Positions 44,742 to 56,334 of a stretch of 64,000 nt of DNA are shown here, piece after piece (the first letter of the stretch is position 1; each line of letters begins with the position of its first letter). A program made the position numbers and the translations under genes. Below the pieces are notes generated by a model. The model made no database searches, was not told the origin of the DNA, and worked only from the letters and a program-made list of their open reading frames with translations. The DNA is from Thalassia testudinum (lineage: Eukaryota; Streptophyta; Magnoliopsida; Alismatales; Hydrocharitaceae), in the NCBI GenBank assembly GCA_037157565.1, contig JAZHRO010000014.1, positions 104,625,501 to 104,689,500 on the forward strand, in the 5' to 3' direction.

Positions 44742-45768
44742 CGAGAGGCAACCTGTCATTCCAAAAACCCGTGATCCTTCTAATTATCCTTTTGTACTTC
44801 ACATCTATTACACTCTAAGTTTAGTTTTAGAACAGTCGACTCCACCATTGGTACTCGTACCAGAGCTTAAAATCATCTGCAATAGTCATTCTGACCCGTT
44901 CACCCACTCGATTATCCTGTTCTAATCCCTGAACCCAAACTGATTTCATACCCTCTGGTTTACAATGAGGACATTGCGAAACTTAGGCATGAGGGGGGTA
45001 AAGTGCAAACATACAAAAATTCAAAGTTCTGAAGGGTTCTCACAAAAAAAATACATATTTCAAAAAAAAGAAAAAAAAGAAAATTTTAAAAAGAAAAAAA
45101 AATGGAGAAAGGGGAGGAAATTTCGATCATTCTTGAGAGGAAAAGAAGAGGTGATTTAAATGTCAAAAGGGAGCAACAATTTGAAATAAAAAGAGTTAAT
45201 CATTAGTAAAAGATTATGGAATCTACTTAGTTTTAGACTAAATCAAAAGAAAGAAATAAAATCAAAAGTACTACAAAAATAGGAAGATTACTATGAGTGC
45301 TGATCTTAGGCCTCTTGGGCTTGTTTTAGGCTTAAAAATTCACGTATCCATTAAGATCTAGATAGTCCTCAAGAGGTTGAGAAATATGCGAAGCTTATGT
45401 ATTAGGTCTAAGGCTTAGGGATTATCCAGCCTTGTTAAGTGACCTCTGATTTGCGAGACTTGGTAACTTAAGCACCCTAATCCACACACAGTCTGGTTCA
45501 GTGAGCTTAATATCAAACTCACGCATATGCATTAATTTTGTTCTAAAAGGCCACCTAGATTAGGAGTGGCTTATCAACACAAGTTGATTTAGATGAGTTC
45601 CCGCGTAGAGAGGTGGAAAATTCCCCTCGAAGATGCGCAATAACATACCATCTCCTAGGTGCTTGTCTCCTAGAATATCTAAATATCCTACTGGGAGCAT
45701 GTAAGCACCTTGTGCTGATTCAGGTGCCATGGGCAACCCACTTCCTCTAGCCATCTCAGCCTCTGTCC
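44742..45768 (+). other. Non-coding tail of element D
   Basis: The post-ORF motif overlaps the ORF end (44711-44758). The internal polypurine block is at 44963-44999 (AATGAGGACATTG, GGCATGAGGGGGG). Purine-rich A-tract sequence at 45040-45130 encodes only K/E-rich shadows. The hairpin and terminal polypurine tract of A-C are not found before the LTR, so this end is rearranged. Confidence 0.65.
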
Positions 45769-46964
45769 GGCCACTACACCGACTCCCACGCCACAAAACC
45801 ACCACCATTGCATTCCTCCTCCACCGGCGACCCTTGTAAGCTATTCTAACGTGGACTTTAGGCCATTTTTATTGTTTCAAGTGTTCGCTCCTTCACTGCC
45901 ATTGATGGTAGCTTCGAGAGAAGCTTGAATCTCATTCTTGCTACATCCGTCCCAGGCTCCAGCCCCAGGTCGTGCGGAAGGGCTCCAGGTTGCGAGACAA
46001 GGCTTCAATTGGAGGCCTTCTCCTCAGTAGCTGCTCTGATTGAAGGAGATTCCATCCTCTAGCAGTACGCAAAGAAGAAGGTGGGACTTTAGTCCCACCT
46101 CAAAAATCACTGAAGCGTGGGGGCCAAATAAATTATTTTTGTGATTGGGCCTTAATGCCTTTAGACAATTGGGGGGTGAGGTCCCCCGTGCCCCTTCAGG
46201 CCTCGCCCGTGACACCTCCAAGTGGGCCTGGTCTGAACCTAATTACCTACCTAAGCATCTCACACCTCGGCTATGACACTCACGCACACAGCCCTGGTCT
46301 CGAGTGCACTCATACCCGATTACCCGAGCATTTGATCGGACATTGAGAAAGAGAAAAGGGGAAGGAAAGGGAGAAAGCGTGGGGTCAAGGGGGGCTTTTG
46401 CTATGGAGAACAATGGCTAACACTTATCCGTTTGAGAAATTGTACCCTGTGTGTGAAGAGAAGAAGAGAAAAGAGAGAAGAAAATAAAGAAGGAGAAGAT
46501 CTGAAGAAGGCTAAGGCTAGAGCCATACAGAAGAAAGACAAAGAAGAAGAACAACAGAAAAAAAATCAAAGAAGCATTGTAGCATTGCACTTTAAGTCGT
46601 TTGATTTCAAAATCAAACGTCTGATTCACTGTTTGTTCATTTGATTCTATTTGAGTAATTTCTATATATGTGTTAGGCTAATAATTGGTGATCCAAATCA
46701 TCATTATTTTGTCTAGAGTTCTTTCTATCTCCTCATATACTCATGTTATACATTGCATATTAGTTTTTCAGTAATTAATTGTGCTCATTTATATTATCTA
46801 TTGAGATTAGTGCGTGAATTCCATATTTGCTCCTAATGAACGGCCTCAAACTTCATTTCTTGATTCTGAGCTTATAAATTTTATTTTTTGTTTGATTTAT
46901 TATGGATTTCAAACTACGATGACAATACTTTGATTTAAATCCCAGATAGATCACATTCACAACA
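45769..46964 (+). repeat. 3' LTR of element D, U3-truncated
   Basis: It is homologous to 568-985 plus 40994-41738 and has no counterpart to 1-567. It ends CACAACA at 46964 against a run of twelve C. Confidence 0.85.
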
Positions 46965-47020
46965 CCCCCCCCCCCCGGAACCCCCCCCACCATGCCTAAG
47001 TTCTTGCATGTCCTCATGAG
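46965..47020 (-). other. Polypurine block of element E fused to the D LTR end
   Basis: On the minus strand: CTCATGAGGACATGC, ACTTAGGCATGG, then two G runs (8 and 12) split by TTCC, ending at the TGTTGTG that is the complement of the D LTR end. Confidence 0.7.
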
Positions 47021-47210
47021 TGAATATAAAAGAAATAAAGTACGATAGGGAGTAAGTGGGTAGAAATCACCTGGAATCACTCCTGAATTCTCATTCAGCT
47101 CAAGCCAACCTGACGATATGGAATATGCAGAGAAATATGCTAAAAGAAAATATGCTATGTATAGAAAGATAGCAAATGCTATTTATAAATGTTGAGTTTA
47201 ACGCCTCCAG

Positions 47211-48933
47211 CTAGGAAAAAACTAAATCAGATAGATCAGTGATTGCATAAGAGTAGGCCAAGATCAAAAGGAAGATGTGTTTGTGTACTCCTAAAATAAG
47301 TGGTCCACAAATGCGAACTAGCTGATGATGCATCCTTACTTCAAAGAGTCTATCCATAGTAGAATGTGGAATAGGGGTAAGAAGTGGAGGATAATCAGAA
47401 TGGTGATCATGATGCCAATTCTGTTGATTAATCATGTTCCAGAATTCCACGAAAAATTGCTGAGGAGGTGGATTGATATGATAATGAAAAGGCATGTCAG
47501 TATCAGAGTCTAAATCATATGGGTCTTCATAATTGTGATCAACATCAAAAATCATGCTCTCCCCAGACCCTAGGTTATATGAGGGTATATGTGAGATGAG
47601 GAGTTCTGCATATAGGTCACTGAAATCCTCATCAGAAATCATCTCATCCTCATCGATACTGTTCTTAGATTCATCGAAAGCTATCTCAGTCTCCGAGTCG
47701 AGCCATCCATTAGATTGACTAGGATTGTAAGTCCCCAATTCATTCTGTTCAGTATTTCACCCTCATAAGTACTAGGTTCCTCATCATTTCCTACTTCAGA
47801 TAGCATATCCATTTCCCTAGGCAAATCATCCAAAGCCATTCCTGATACTTGGATATCAATATTAGAAATAAAGAGTGCAGTCTCAGATTTTCCCTCATCA
47901 CCCTGGTAGGTGGAAGGAGAAAGATGCAAATCATATGATGTTGGATTAAAATCGGATTCACTTACCATGGGAAGTGACTCAGACTGATCAGTAGTGTTAA
48001 ATCCAGATGTTGCACTCAATTCATCCAAGTACAGATGATCATCAGGAATGAATGATTCTTCCAAATGGAATGCTTGTACCTTAGGGCTTCCATCAAGATC
48101 CATATCCTCGAGTGGATCTACTTCCTCTCATCCAGGTTGCCCAACTCATGAGGTATCTCCCAGGATTCAGGGTATTCAACTTGAGAGTCAGTTTTGGAGA
48201 TACTAATCCTTTCCTCATCACTTTCACGAATGGAGTTCTTAGATGAGTCCATTCGGGATATTCCTAGCTCGTGTCCCATATCCACACCAAATGTTTCTCC
48301 CCATGAATTCATTCCGAGTGTCTGGCCCAACGAATCCCTTGTAGCACTTTCAAGTGTAGTCACTTCAAGTTCTTCGAGGTCCTCAAGGATATTCTCAACC
48401 TGATACTGCAAAAGCAGTATTTCTTGAAGTGCTCGATTTTGTCTGGTTAGCCTTGTCACAGATTCTAATTCCTAAAGGGCCATCATTATAGATTCTTGTG
48501 CTGGAATCCAAGTTTGTCTATGTTTCGGATCAATGGAAGTCTGGATTTCGTGTAGATAAATTGCAACCTTCTCCTTAGTCCTGGCTATCATTTGTTGCAA
48601 TCTGAAATGCAGTCGCATATGTAGTGGTAGTTCATCAGGGGTTCCAAGAGGTGAGTTAGGTCTACCCATGTTCCATGGGTGAAATTCATACCCCGGGACA
48701 TAAGATGGGGTCCTTTGTGGGGCCAATTAGTATTGGTCATACTATCCAGGGTCAGGATATGGGTTAATCATTTCAGTAACTAGAGAAGAAGGATCAGATG
48801 AAGCGAAAAGTCATCTTCGCCACCTTGGGTTTGGTTCCCAAGGTTGTTCTGATTCGATGACCCGGCCTTCTAGATGAGCCAGTGGGTCCAGATTTACTGG
48901 ATCCTGACCAAGTCCAGGTCCAGGGTTAGCCAT
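47211..48933 (-). pseudogene. Element E unrecognised acidic ORF, broken
   Basis: I do not recognise this protein. The ATG at 48933 begins MANPGPGLGQDPVNLDPLAH. The same frame runs to about 48118 with stops near 48811, 48747, 48736 and 48472. Two frameshifts lead into the open segments 48103-47681 and 47738-47211. A helical, leucine- and glutamate-rich middle (NRALQEILLLQYQVENILEDLEELE) looks like a coiled coil. The C-terminal half is D/E/S-rich and then histidine-rich (INPPPQQFF, HHDHHSDYPP). No gag or pol motif is visible. Position, length and composition parallel the element D ORF, but similarity is too weak to align by eye along its length. Confidence 0.7.
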
Positions 48934-50582
48934 CTCAACTAAGACAATAGAAGAAGAAGGGTGAGAAGATGGTCTGGGCGATGCGACGAATCACCTTCAC
49001 CTCCTTAGGATTGGCTCCCAAGATCCAACCAATTAAGGTCTAAGTGACCTTCCTTGCATACACCAACCAACCCCTGGGTTGGTGCAGCCAAGCCAGACAA
49101 GGCTAAGGCCTTATCAATCAATTGGTCCTTAAGATCAGGTGACCAGATTTTTCATTAAGATTCTAATTGATGAAGAAAAATTTGTCATACAACCCACTTC
49201 AAGTAATCCCAACCCCCCAAGCTAACCCAGCCAATTTGGACAAGGGGACTAAGAGGAAAGTTCTTCCTTTGGCTTTTGTCTCTAGTTCCTTTGTACCCCC
49301 GAGCTGCGATCATTTGATACTGCCCTGCAGATTTGGCTAAGGTTTGTCTCAGATGGTTGTGATGACCCAGTAGTATGACAACGAATTCAAGTTAATTAAC
49401 GTGTTTTATGGAGTTTTTTCCTTAACCTTTTTCTTCAAACTGGGGTTTGTGGTGAGTGGTCCACAAGGTGACTAAGCTCACCGGCTTGCCACTAGACTTG
49501 ATTAAGTCTAGTTTAGCCCAATGTGGTCTCTAGAATGTAACCCTAAAAGTTAAGTCCTAAGGTTCATGCAATTCTAAGTGTTCAACAAATCAATATTCAG
49601 AGTAAAATTATTCTCTGCATCATAATTTGAATCCAATTGATTTCAAATTTGACAGGTAGATTTATTTTTAAATTATATTTCCAAAGAATATTTTTTTTGA
49701 AATTTTTACTATTTCAACCAAATAAATATGAATTTTTAATGGTCGGGGGGTCAGGTCTAGAATTTTGATCCCCTATCGATTTTTCAAGTTGAAATAGTAT
49801 CAAATAAACTTCAAAAATTTGGGGAAAATATGGAAATGAAAGATAGTTTGATAACCTTTCAAACGCCACCATTTTTAATCAATTCTGATTCGCGTGCTAT
49901 TCGAAATCACTTTTTGAAATTCAAAAAATTTAAAATCTAAGTCAGTTTGATCCTCTTGTAATTCATGAATTTTTAAAAATTCTATGATTCAATTTTTTTT
50001 AAATAAATGATACCGACTGAAAGCTGGTTTGAAAATAAAGCTTACACATGAATTTCATAATTTTTTGTTTAATTAATATTCGGTAATTGAATTTTTAAAT
50101 TAGAAATATGGTCTAGTAGAATTTTAAGGGTTGGTGAAAAGGCTTATGAAGGATTTGAAATTCACAAATCAACCCTTTTTCACCAAAACAAATTTTTTTC
50201 GAACTTTTTCAAAATTTTTCTTTTTTTAGGGAAAATTTTTCAAATTTTTTATCTTTTTATTTTTAAACAAAACTCTACCCTAAGATTCAAAAAGAACCAT
50301 AATCTAGAAAAAAAAAATTTTTTTGATTGTTTTTTCTCACAAAAATATGCAAATTTTCTTTTTTTTTCAGAAATCAAATTCTACCTAGAATTCAAATTTA
50401 CCTAGGGTTTAGAAGGGGAAAGCCTAAACCTAAGATAGTGATGTGCACTCAATTTTTTTTCTTCACCTGCGCCTAATGTGTGTACGAATTCCATTCTTCA
50501 TGTTCCTGCACATCAAAAAGCAAGCAGAAGCAAATTTGTCAATATTAAGCTCACAAAAACCAAAACTCAAAATTACGTTGCC
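48934..50582 (-). other. Leader of element E
   Basis: About 1.65 kb without a credible gene. The part at 49600-50420 is AT-rich with many T and A runs. Confidence 0.6.
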
Positions 50583-50600
50583 TCCCAGGCAACAGCGCCA
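50583..50600 (-). other. Primer binding site of element E (tRNA-Asp)
   Basis: On the minus strand TGGCGCTGTTGCCTGGGA matches the tRNA-Asp complement at 16 of 18 bases. Confidence 0.82.
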
Positions 50601-51630
50601 TTTCTCGAGGTCGTTAATCACATTTTTTATAGGAAAAGAGTCGTAGTATAGTGCGAAATATGACTCAACAAAAATTAAAGTAACGAAACAGTGAGTCTCG
50701 GTCAATCTCAGGGAGGCGTTTAAAAAAAGCGAAATTGATTTTGATTCTTTTCACTACTTGCTTAAAATTGGAGTCCGGTATTTAAAGTACAAATATATGA
50801 TTCGTTGGTTGCATTGTTAACTCATAAGACGTGCGCGTAAGTCAAAAATAATTTGAACATCAAAGTATGCATGTCTGTACATACTGTCTTAACTATACGA
50901 TGGAGAGCCACAGAATATTTGTTAATCGTCAAATCTTTTATAACTTCCGAAACAGATATTTTGTTGAAATTTAATAGGAAATTAAATCAGGAAACTCATG
51001 ATCATAATAGAGATAGATAAAATGATGATTTCATCGCTCAAAGTATGTCACCATTATAATCACAGATAGAGGAAAGCTTGTACATGAATGATTAAAGCAT
51101 GAATTCTAGCTAGCAGAAAGTGGATGCATGCGTGGGACTACGGAAGATTACGCATGCATCACTCAAGCAAAGGATTGCTACACTACTAAGCAGCAAATTA
51201 ATGCAAAAATTAAACTCCAATGGCCTGTGTGGCTTGAGGTGGTAGGAGGGAAGAGAGGGACGACCAATGGTGGGTAGGCTGACCTCTTGAGAGGGTGGTG
51301 GAGGTGGTGCTCTTGGATGTCCAAAGGTGCTTGGAGGTGGAGGGAGATCATGGAGATGAAGATGGAGGAAGAAGCGACCGATGGAGAGTCCAAGATGGGG
51401 GGCTTGTGGCCATCCAAGGGGTCTTTAAATAGACTCTTGGCTTGGCTCTCTAGAGAACTATAGAGTTCTCTAGAAGAGACTCCATCTTGGCATCAAGATG
51501 GAAGGGGAAGTGGTCTCTTAGATCCACATTTTGAGGATCTAAGAGTGGACTCCTTTGGTTTCCATGTCTAACAACTCAAAGTGACACCACCTTTGGAAGA
51601 CTCTAGAGAACTCTAGAGTGGGCGACTATG

Positions 51631-51658
51631 TGTGTGTGTGTGTGTGAGTGTGTGTGCG
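51631..51658. repeat. (TG)n microsatellite
   Basis: TG repeats with two interruptions, inside the E LTR. Confidence 0.95.
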
Positions 51659-52112
51659 TGACTATGGAGGTGCATGTGAGTGGTCTAGGTCGAGTCCTAT
51701 AGGTCTAGGTAATTAGGTTTAGGTACGCTCCTAGAATTAGGGTTGTAAACCCTAATGCTAAAGTGAATGTGCAATTAAACTTATCACAAGTTTGATTGAG
51801 TGAATGTGTGTCTAATTGGGAAAGAAAATACCCAATTAGGTCAGGCTTGAGTTAATTGGACTCTCACTAAGTCCAATTAGACTAGTGTTGGTTGAGTTCT
51901 GAGCTCAATTGGACTCTATGAGTCCAATTAACTAGGTGAAGTGTAGTTGACTTCATCCAAGTCAATTGGGCTTATTGAGAACCTAATTAGGTTCTTAGGA
52001 GGGTCTTAGGGTGGTGTACTAGGCTCAGGGCACCTTAATTTAGGTTCTCTAGGGTGTAGAATTGGGTTTAGGGGCTTAAGAAATCAAGATCCAAACTTGA
52101 TTTCAAAAATAG

Positions 52113-52400
52113 GGATTGGAGAGGGGTTCTAGACATCTAATTTAACAATCAGATAACTTATACTTCAAAATCAGAAGTCCAGAACTCTTATTTGGATGTC
52201 CAAAGTTGAGTCAGGGAGGAGTTTAAGTTCTATCTTGGAATTCTGCAGAAATTGGATGCCTGACACTTTGTCTAGATGTCCAATTTTCCAACAAAATTGG
52301 GTTCTAAGCCTGTGGGTGGTGTCTAAGGGTTCTGGCCATCCAACAACCTACCTGGACGTCCAGATTTGGGCTAGAATGATGGTTTTGAGGTATCCTATGC
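52113..52400. repeat. Degenerate array with 80-bp spacing of TGGATGTCCA motifs
   Basis: TGGATGTCCA at 52193, TAGATGTCCA at 52273 and TGGACGTCCA at 52353 are exactly 80 bp apart, each preceded by a related ATC or AGTCC phrase. The rest of each unit is poorly conserved. Confidence 0.6.
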
Positions 52401-52816
52401 TAAGGTGACCTAATCTAGGGGTGGCTAGGGTTTAGGAGGGTCTCTAGAGCTATCCTAAGGCTAGGAAAAGTCCTATGTTCTTCATAATTTAACTCTTACA
52501 TGAAAATTCTACTTGGTAGAGTAGTATACCTCTCCCTACATTATTTCTTCCTCTTTATTCCAGCGCTTTTGCTCTAGCTCTGCTGCAGCTCTAGCTTCTT
52601 CCCTGCTTCAAATCCAGCTTCAGGCCATCTCCTAAGCTTCTTATTACCTACAATCCCAATAATGCACTAATCAATACATTATAACATTATTTCATGCATA
52701 TCTAAATAAAGCAGGAAAGATGTAATGTGTGCTATTTATGTATGCATTACACTACAATTATGCTAAGTTCTAACTTAATTCAGGTCAATTAAGTCCTATG
52801 ATTGCTGTGCAGTCGA

Positions 52817-55202
52817 TATCTCTATTCACAAACACTTGCATTTGGCAAACTAATAGTAGATACACCCACCTTGGTACTAATACTAGAAAGTTGGTGTACG
52901 TGGAAAGGGACAGGAGGTGCATGATCGCTTGAAGAAATCACATAAATTTGTTAGATAGGTGTATGTGACAAATTAGATGAAAGAACTCACTCCGCGTATG
53001 TTAGGAAACAACTATTCCATATGTGTCGTAGAGTCCTAATCATACTAAATCCAAGAAGAGAAGAAGATAGACCTTTAGAAAAGGTTATGATCATTGTTCT
53101 TGTCCCATTGATATAAAGAGATGTTGAAAATAATATTATCTAAAAAAGAATGAAGGCAGTCTAATGGGATTAGACCTCAAAATAATATTATCCTTTATAT
53201 GTGAAGGACTCAAGGATATTTGGAATACCTAGGGTGGTGTAGTATCATAAATCCACGAATCCTAAAGCTTTATTATTAGCGTGATGAAACTAAGAATGAT
53301 TTCAATAGATTCCTACTTGAAGCATAAATTAATTGTAATTTAAAAAGTTAAACTACATTTGATTTGGTGATTGATTACAACTGATTTGATTAGGTAGAAA
53401 AGCCAAGGGTTAGTTGCAATTAATTTATATTTGGATACTAAAATCAAACAATCTATAATTTGTTATGGGCCAATCATGCAAAAATCGAGTAGTATTTAAT
53501 CCCCACCCTTAGATAGAGATCCAAGGGTTGCATCAAATTAGGATTAGGGTTGAATTCCTATAAATATCTCCCAAGGAAACCTTAATTACCTCCAATCAAT
53601 CATAATCTCCAATCAAACCGAGTTCTCTCCACTACCAGTGAGAGAGAGAGAGAGAGACAAAAGAAGAGAAGAGGAGCAGCGACGATGCTTCCCTCTCTTA
53701 GAATTAGACTTCGAATCATCAGATCAGAAGTCCGAGATGCTATCCGAATGTCTAGAGATCATTTTGTAAGTCTAGAGACACTCTAGACGCCTAATAGAGG
53801 CTTCTTCAGACACCTGCAATCAATTTTAAACGTCAGATTCTATAGGATTTCTTTTATCAACTCCTGAACATCAAGGGTTCCAGGCAAAGGAGGAGGGTGA
53901 TCTTTGTCCTCAATTTCTGCAAGGTCATTCGTGGGATTTGTGCATGATTGAGCATCCTCGACATACTGGGTCTCATCCACCCATCGAGGAGGAGTTTTGT
54001 CTACCTAGACTTATTATAGAAGGTACTGCATGTGTGGTGTTATGCTACACCACCCATAAAGATATAACCCTCTATACTTGTGAGGTCTTAAGACAATTGG
54101 AAACTAGTTCCAATTATGTGATTCTGATTTAAGGTATATTTGTATTTGTTTCTTGATCGAATTTTGGTATTAATTTAATCTTCATCTTGAAAAACTTTAA
54201 ATGTTATTTTTCACACTTCTATGATGTCACATGTCAATATGATCAATCCCTTCACTTTAGACTACATATTTAAAAGTAGCTAAGTAGCCAAAGGCAACAA
54301 CTATACTTGGAGCAACTAATGCAAGTTAGGATATAACACCGGAGATTGCATATGAAGATTGGAGATCCTCCATTCAATTCTTTTGTCTAGTTCATTTTTT
54401 TTTAGTTTTTCAATTCAGTTGAGAGACGATACTTTTAATTCTGATATGGACTATTTATCTTTGGTCAACACCTTATTCTATTTATCCCTTTATTTGCTTT
54501 AAAACTTTATTAGTTACTTGCTTGATTATTGTTACTTTATAATTATACATTACTCAACAACTTGATTTCTATCATGTTTAGTCCATTGATGGACTTGAGT
54601 CATTGGAAATATTAAGGGAAAGAGGCAAACTAATTTAGGATTAGGCTAATTGTACCGAAAATGGGAAGGAACGACCCCATTGAGATGCTGGTCTCTTTCG
54701 ATTCTTGGAATCAAAGGAAGCAAAACCTTCACCTAAAGGCTCTCAAAAGGATAAAGCATTCCCTTCGATGGATTATTAAGTAACGATTCGGAACCCTTGG
54801 ATTCGATTAAATGATATCAGAAGCCCGCAACAATTATTTGATATTCTCGGAAGGCAAGACCTCTCGTTTGACCTTAAGATCACACACACACACACATATA
54901 TTATATATATATACACACACATCTTTTGAATCATTGGCATGGAGTACTATGCACGATATATCACTCGGAGCTTGTCAATTGATCTCTGAAGCTAACCTTG
55001 TGATTAACCAGAACACTAGTATTTGGTAGCCTGTCCTTCCCCGAGACATTAGGTCTTTAAGCCTTAACGCTATAATCATCCCTCGTACTCCATATTAATC
55101 GATTCTATCAGAAAATAACTTTCATCGTCTGAGTACTCCCAGCACTTAAACCTTTTTTGTCACACACATATTGTTTATAGCGAACTGCTTGCATTAATTT
55201 TG

Positions 55203-55236
<34 letters not shown>

Positions 55237-55716
55237 TATCAAAGATTAAGGAAGGCCTTTTATCTTTATCAATCCCCCTAAGCAGTGGGCACAGTCCTCA
55301 TGATTCCTCAATTAATTGACACTTCTATCAAGTAGAAGAGAAAATAAAAGGAAGTCATCCAAGTCGGAACCAACATTAAACGTACAATTATTCTCCAGAA
55401 AGAGGCAAAAACGTGCATTGCACAAATCTCCAACCTCGCAACGAAATTAGCAACCAAAGACCTTGTCCCGACTCTTTCTCTCTCTATGCCATATGAAGTT
55501 TGCTATTTTTCTCCTGTCCGGCCGGCCTCTCCTTCAGCCGACAACAACCACATCTTCCTCTAAATTTGAGAAGAGTCCATCCATATCTATAATATTATGT
55601 GCAATCTCTCTGCAAGTTTGCAGCTTTTTTTTGGGACTGATACCACAATTTTCCCCCTTTCACTTAATTAATTTATCTCCGATCGTTCGTTGTTCCTAAT
55701 TCCTTCCTTCCATTTT
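52817..55716. other. AT-rich intergenic region
   Basis: I see no supported gene. It contains CCTATAAATAT (about 53560), a GA tract (53638-53656), sequence at 53706-53760 resembling the E LTR array (ATCAGAAGTCC), CA/TA tracts (54882-54918) and (TA)n at 55205-55234. The 64-codon frame at 53938-54132 has no known features. Parts may be old LTR fragments. Confidence 0.6.
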
Positions 55717-55756
55717 CTCTGTTCTTCTTCTTCTTCTTCTTCTTCTTCTTCTTCTT
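55717..55756. repeat. (CTT)n microsatellite in a probable 5' UTR
   Basis: Twelve or so CTT units end at GATGTCC. CT-rich repeats are common in plant 5' UTRs. Confidence 0.9.
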
Positions 55757-55803
55757 GATGTCCATAATTAATTAATTTGCATTGGACTACGATACGATCG
55801 ACC

Positions 55804-55932
55804 ATGCATCGTGCCGGCGACCAAAGAAGGAGCAGTTGTCAAGCACAGCTAATAAAGTGCATAATAATAATGGAAGACGTGAGCCCCATCTCCTCAATGC
55901 CTCTCCTTACGCCAACAACAACAGGGAGTTAA
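55804..55932 (+). CDS. Upstream ORF, 42 residues
   Basis: The ATG at 55804 opens 42 codons ending at the TAA at 55930, 72 bp before the main ATG. It may lower translation of the downstream frame if the transcript covers it. The peptide shows no recognised family. Confidence 0.35.
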   Translation: MHRAGDQRRSSCQAQLIKCIIIMEDVSPISSMPLLTPTTTGS

Positions 55933-56004
55933 AGGGCTCTCTCTCTCTCTCTCTCTCGCGTGCGTGGCGTGGAACTCCTGCTGGTGCTCTATCTATCTAT
56001 CTCT

Positions 56005-56334
56005 ATGGCGACTGCAGAAGAGGAGAAGTCGTCGTCGCCGTCAGGCTGCGGCATTTCCTCGTTCTACAGCGGCTTTTTCCACCGCTGGAATTGCACGTCA
56101 CGCCGAGCCTCCTCCTCCTCCTCCTCCTCAGCCGGACAGCAGGTATCTCCGGTGGTGGCGATCTCGGCCCCAACGAAGCGAAGGTCTCCCATTGAGAACA
56201 ATAATAATGCGCTGGTGGTGGTGGCAAGGCGAGGAGGAGGAATTAGTATGCCTGCCCCTTCGCAGAGGCAGAGCCAGAGAGTGCAGATGCAGATGGTGCC
56301 GGCGAAAGTGGGAAACAACGCTAACGCCCAACCG
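56005..56334 (+). CDS. Probable first coding exon of an unrecognised host gene
   Basis: ATGGCGACTGC fits the plant start context and follows a CTT/CT-rich leader. The frame gives 110 codons, MATAEEEKSSSPSGCGISSF onward, with a serine run (CCT repeats), a basic KRRSP patch and a glutamine-rich end. At 56334 it meets CCG|GTAATA, a plausible splice donor in phase 0, after which the frame degenerates into CCCTCT repeats and a T run. I do not recognise the protein. The GCG...R..SRR..S pattern faintly recalls N-termini of some plant TPR proteins, from memory and unverified. No second exon is found in the window. A frame with no gene is the alternative. Confidence 0.45.

Larger units (their letters stand above)
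46965..52816 (-). mobile_element. Element E: non-autonomous Athila-like retrotransposon, minus strand, 3' end missing
   Basis: Reading the minus strand: LTR (about 52816 to 50612), primer site (50600-50583), leader, acidic ORF (48933-47211), post-ORF motif (47215-47190) and polypurine block (47020-46965). The polypurine block abuts the end of the D 3' LTR, so the E sequence from there through its own 3' LTR is absent. LTR limits are approximate because only one LTR exists. Confidence 0.75.
50612..52816 (-). repeat. 5' LTR of element E (limits approximate)
   Basis: The minus strand ends with GCCTCCCTGAGATTGACCGAG (complement of 50696-50716), like the C LTR end. It has CTATTTAAAG (51423-51432) like the C TATA region, a hairpin CTAGAGAACT/AGTTCTCTAG (51450-51459/51464-51473), a (TG)n tract (51631-51658) and a degenerate 80-bp array (52193-52362). 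The start near 52816 is a guess from a TGCA end. Confidence 0.65.

Noticed and set aside
44965..45159. Lysine-rich frame after element D
   Set aside because: Translation of A-rich tail sequence.
46965..46990. C-rich runs as a telomere or G-quadruplex-specific element
   Set aside because: Position and flanks match the polypurine block of element E.
55960..56004. Extension of the host exon upstream to 55960
   Set aside because: The upstream start is a weak context inside CT and TATC repeats; ATGGCG at 56005 is better.
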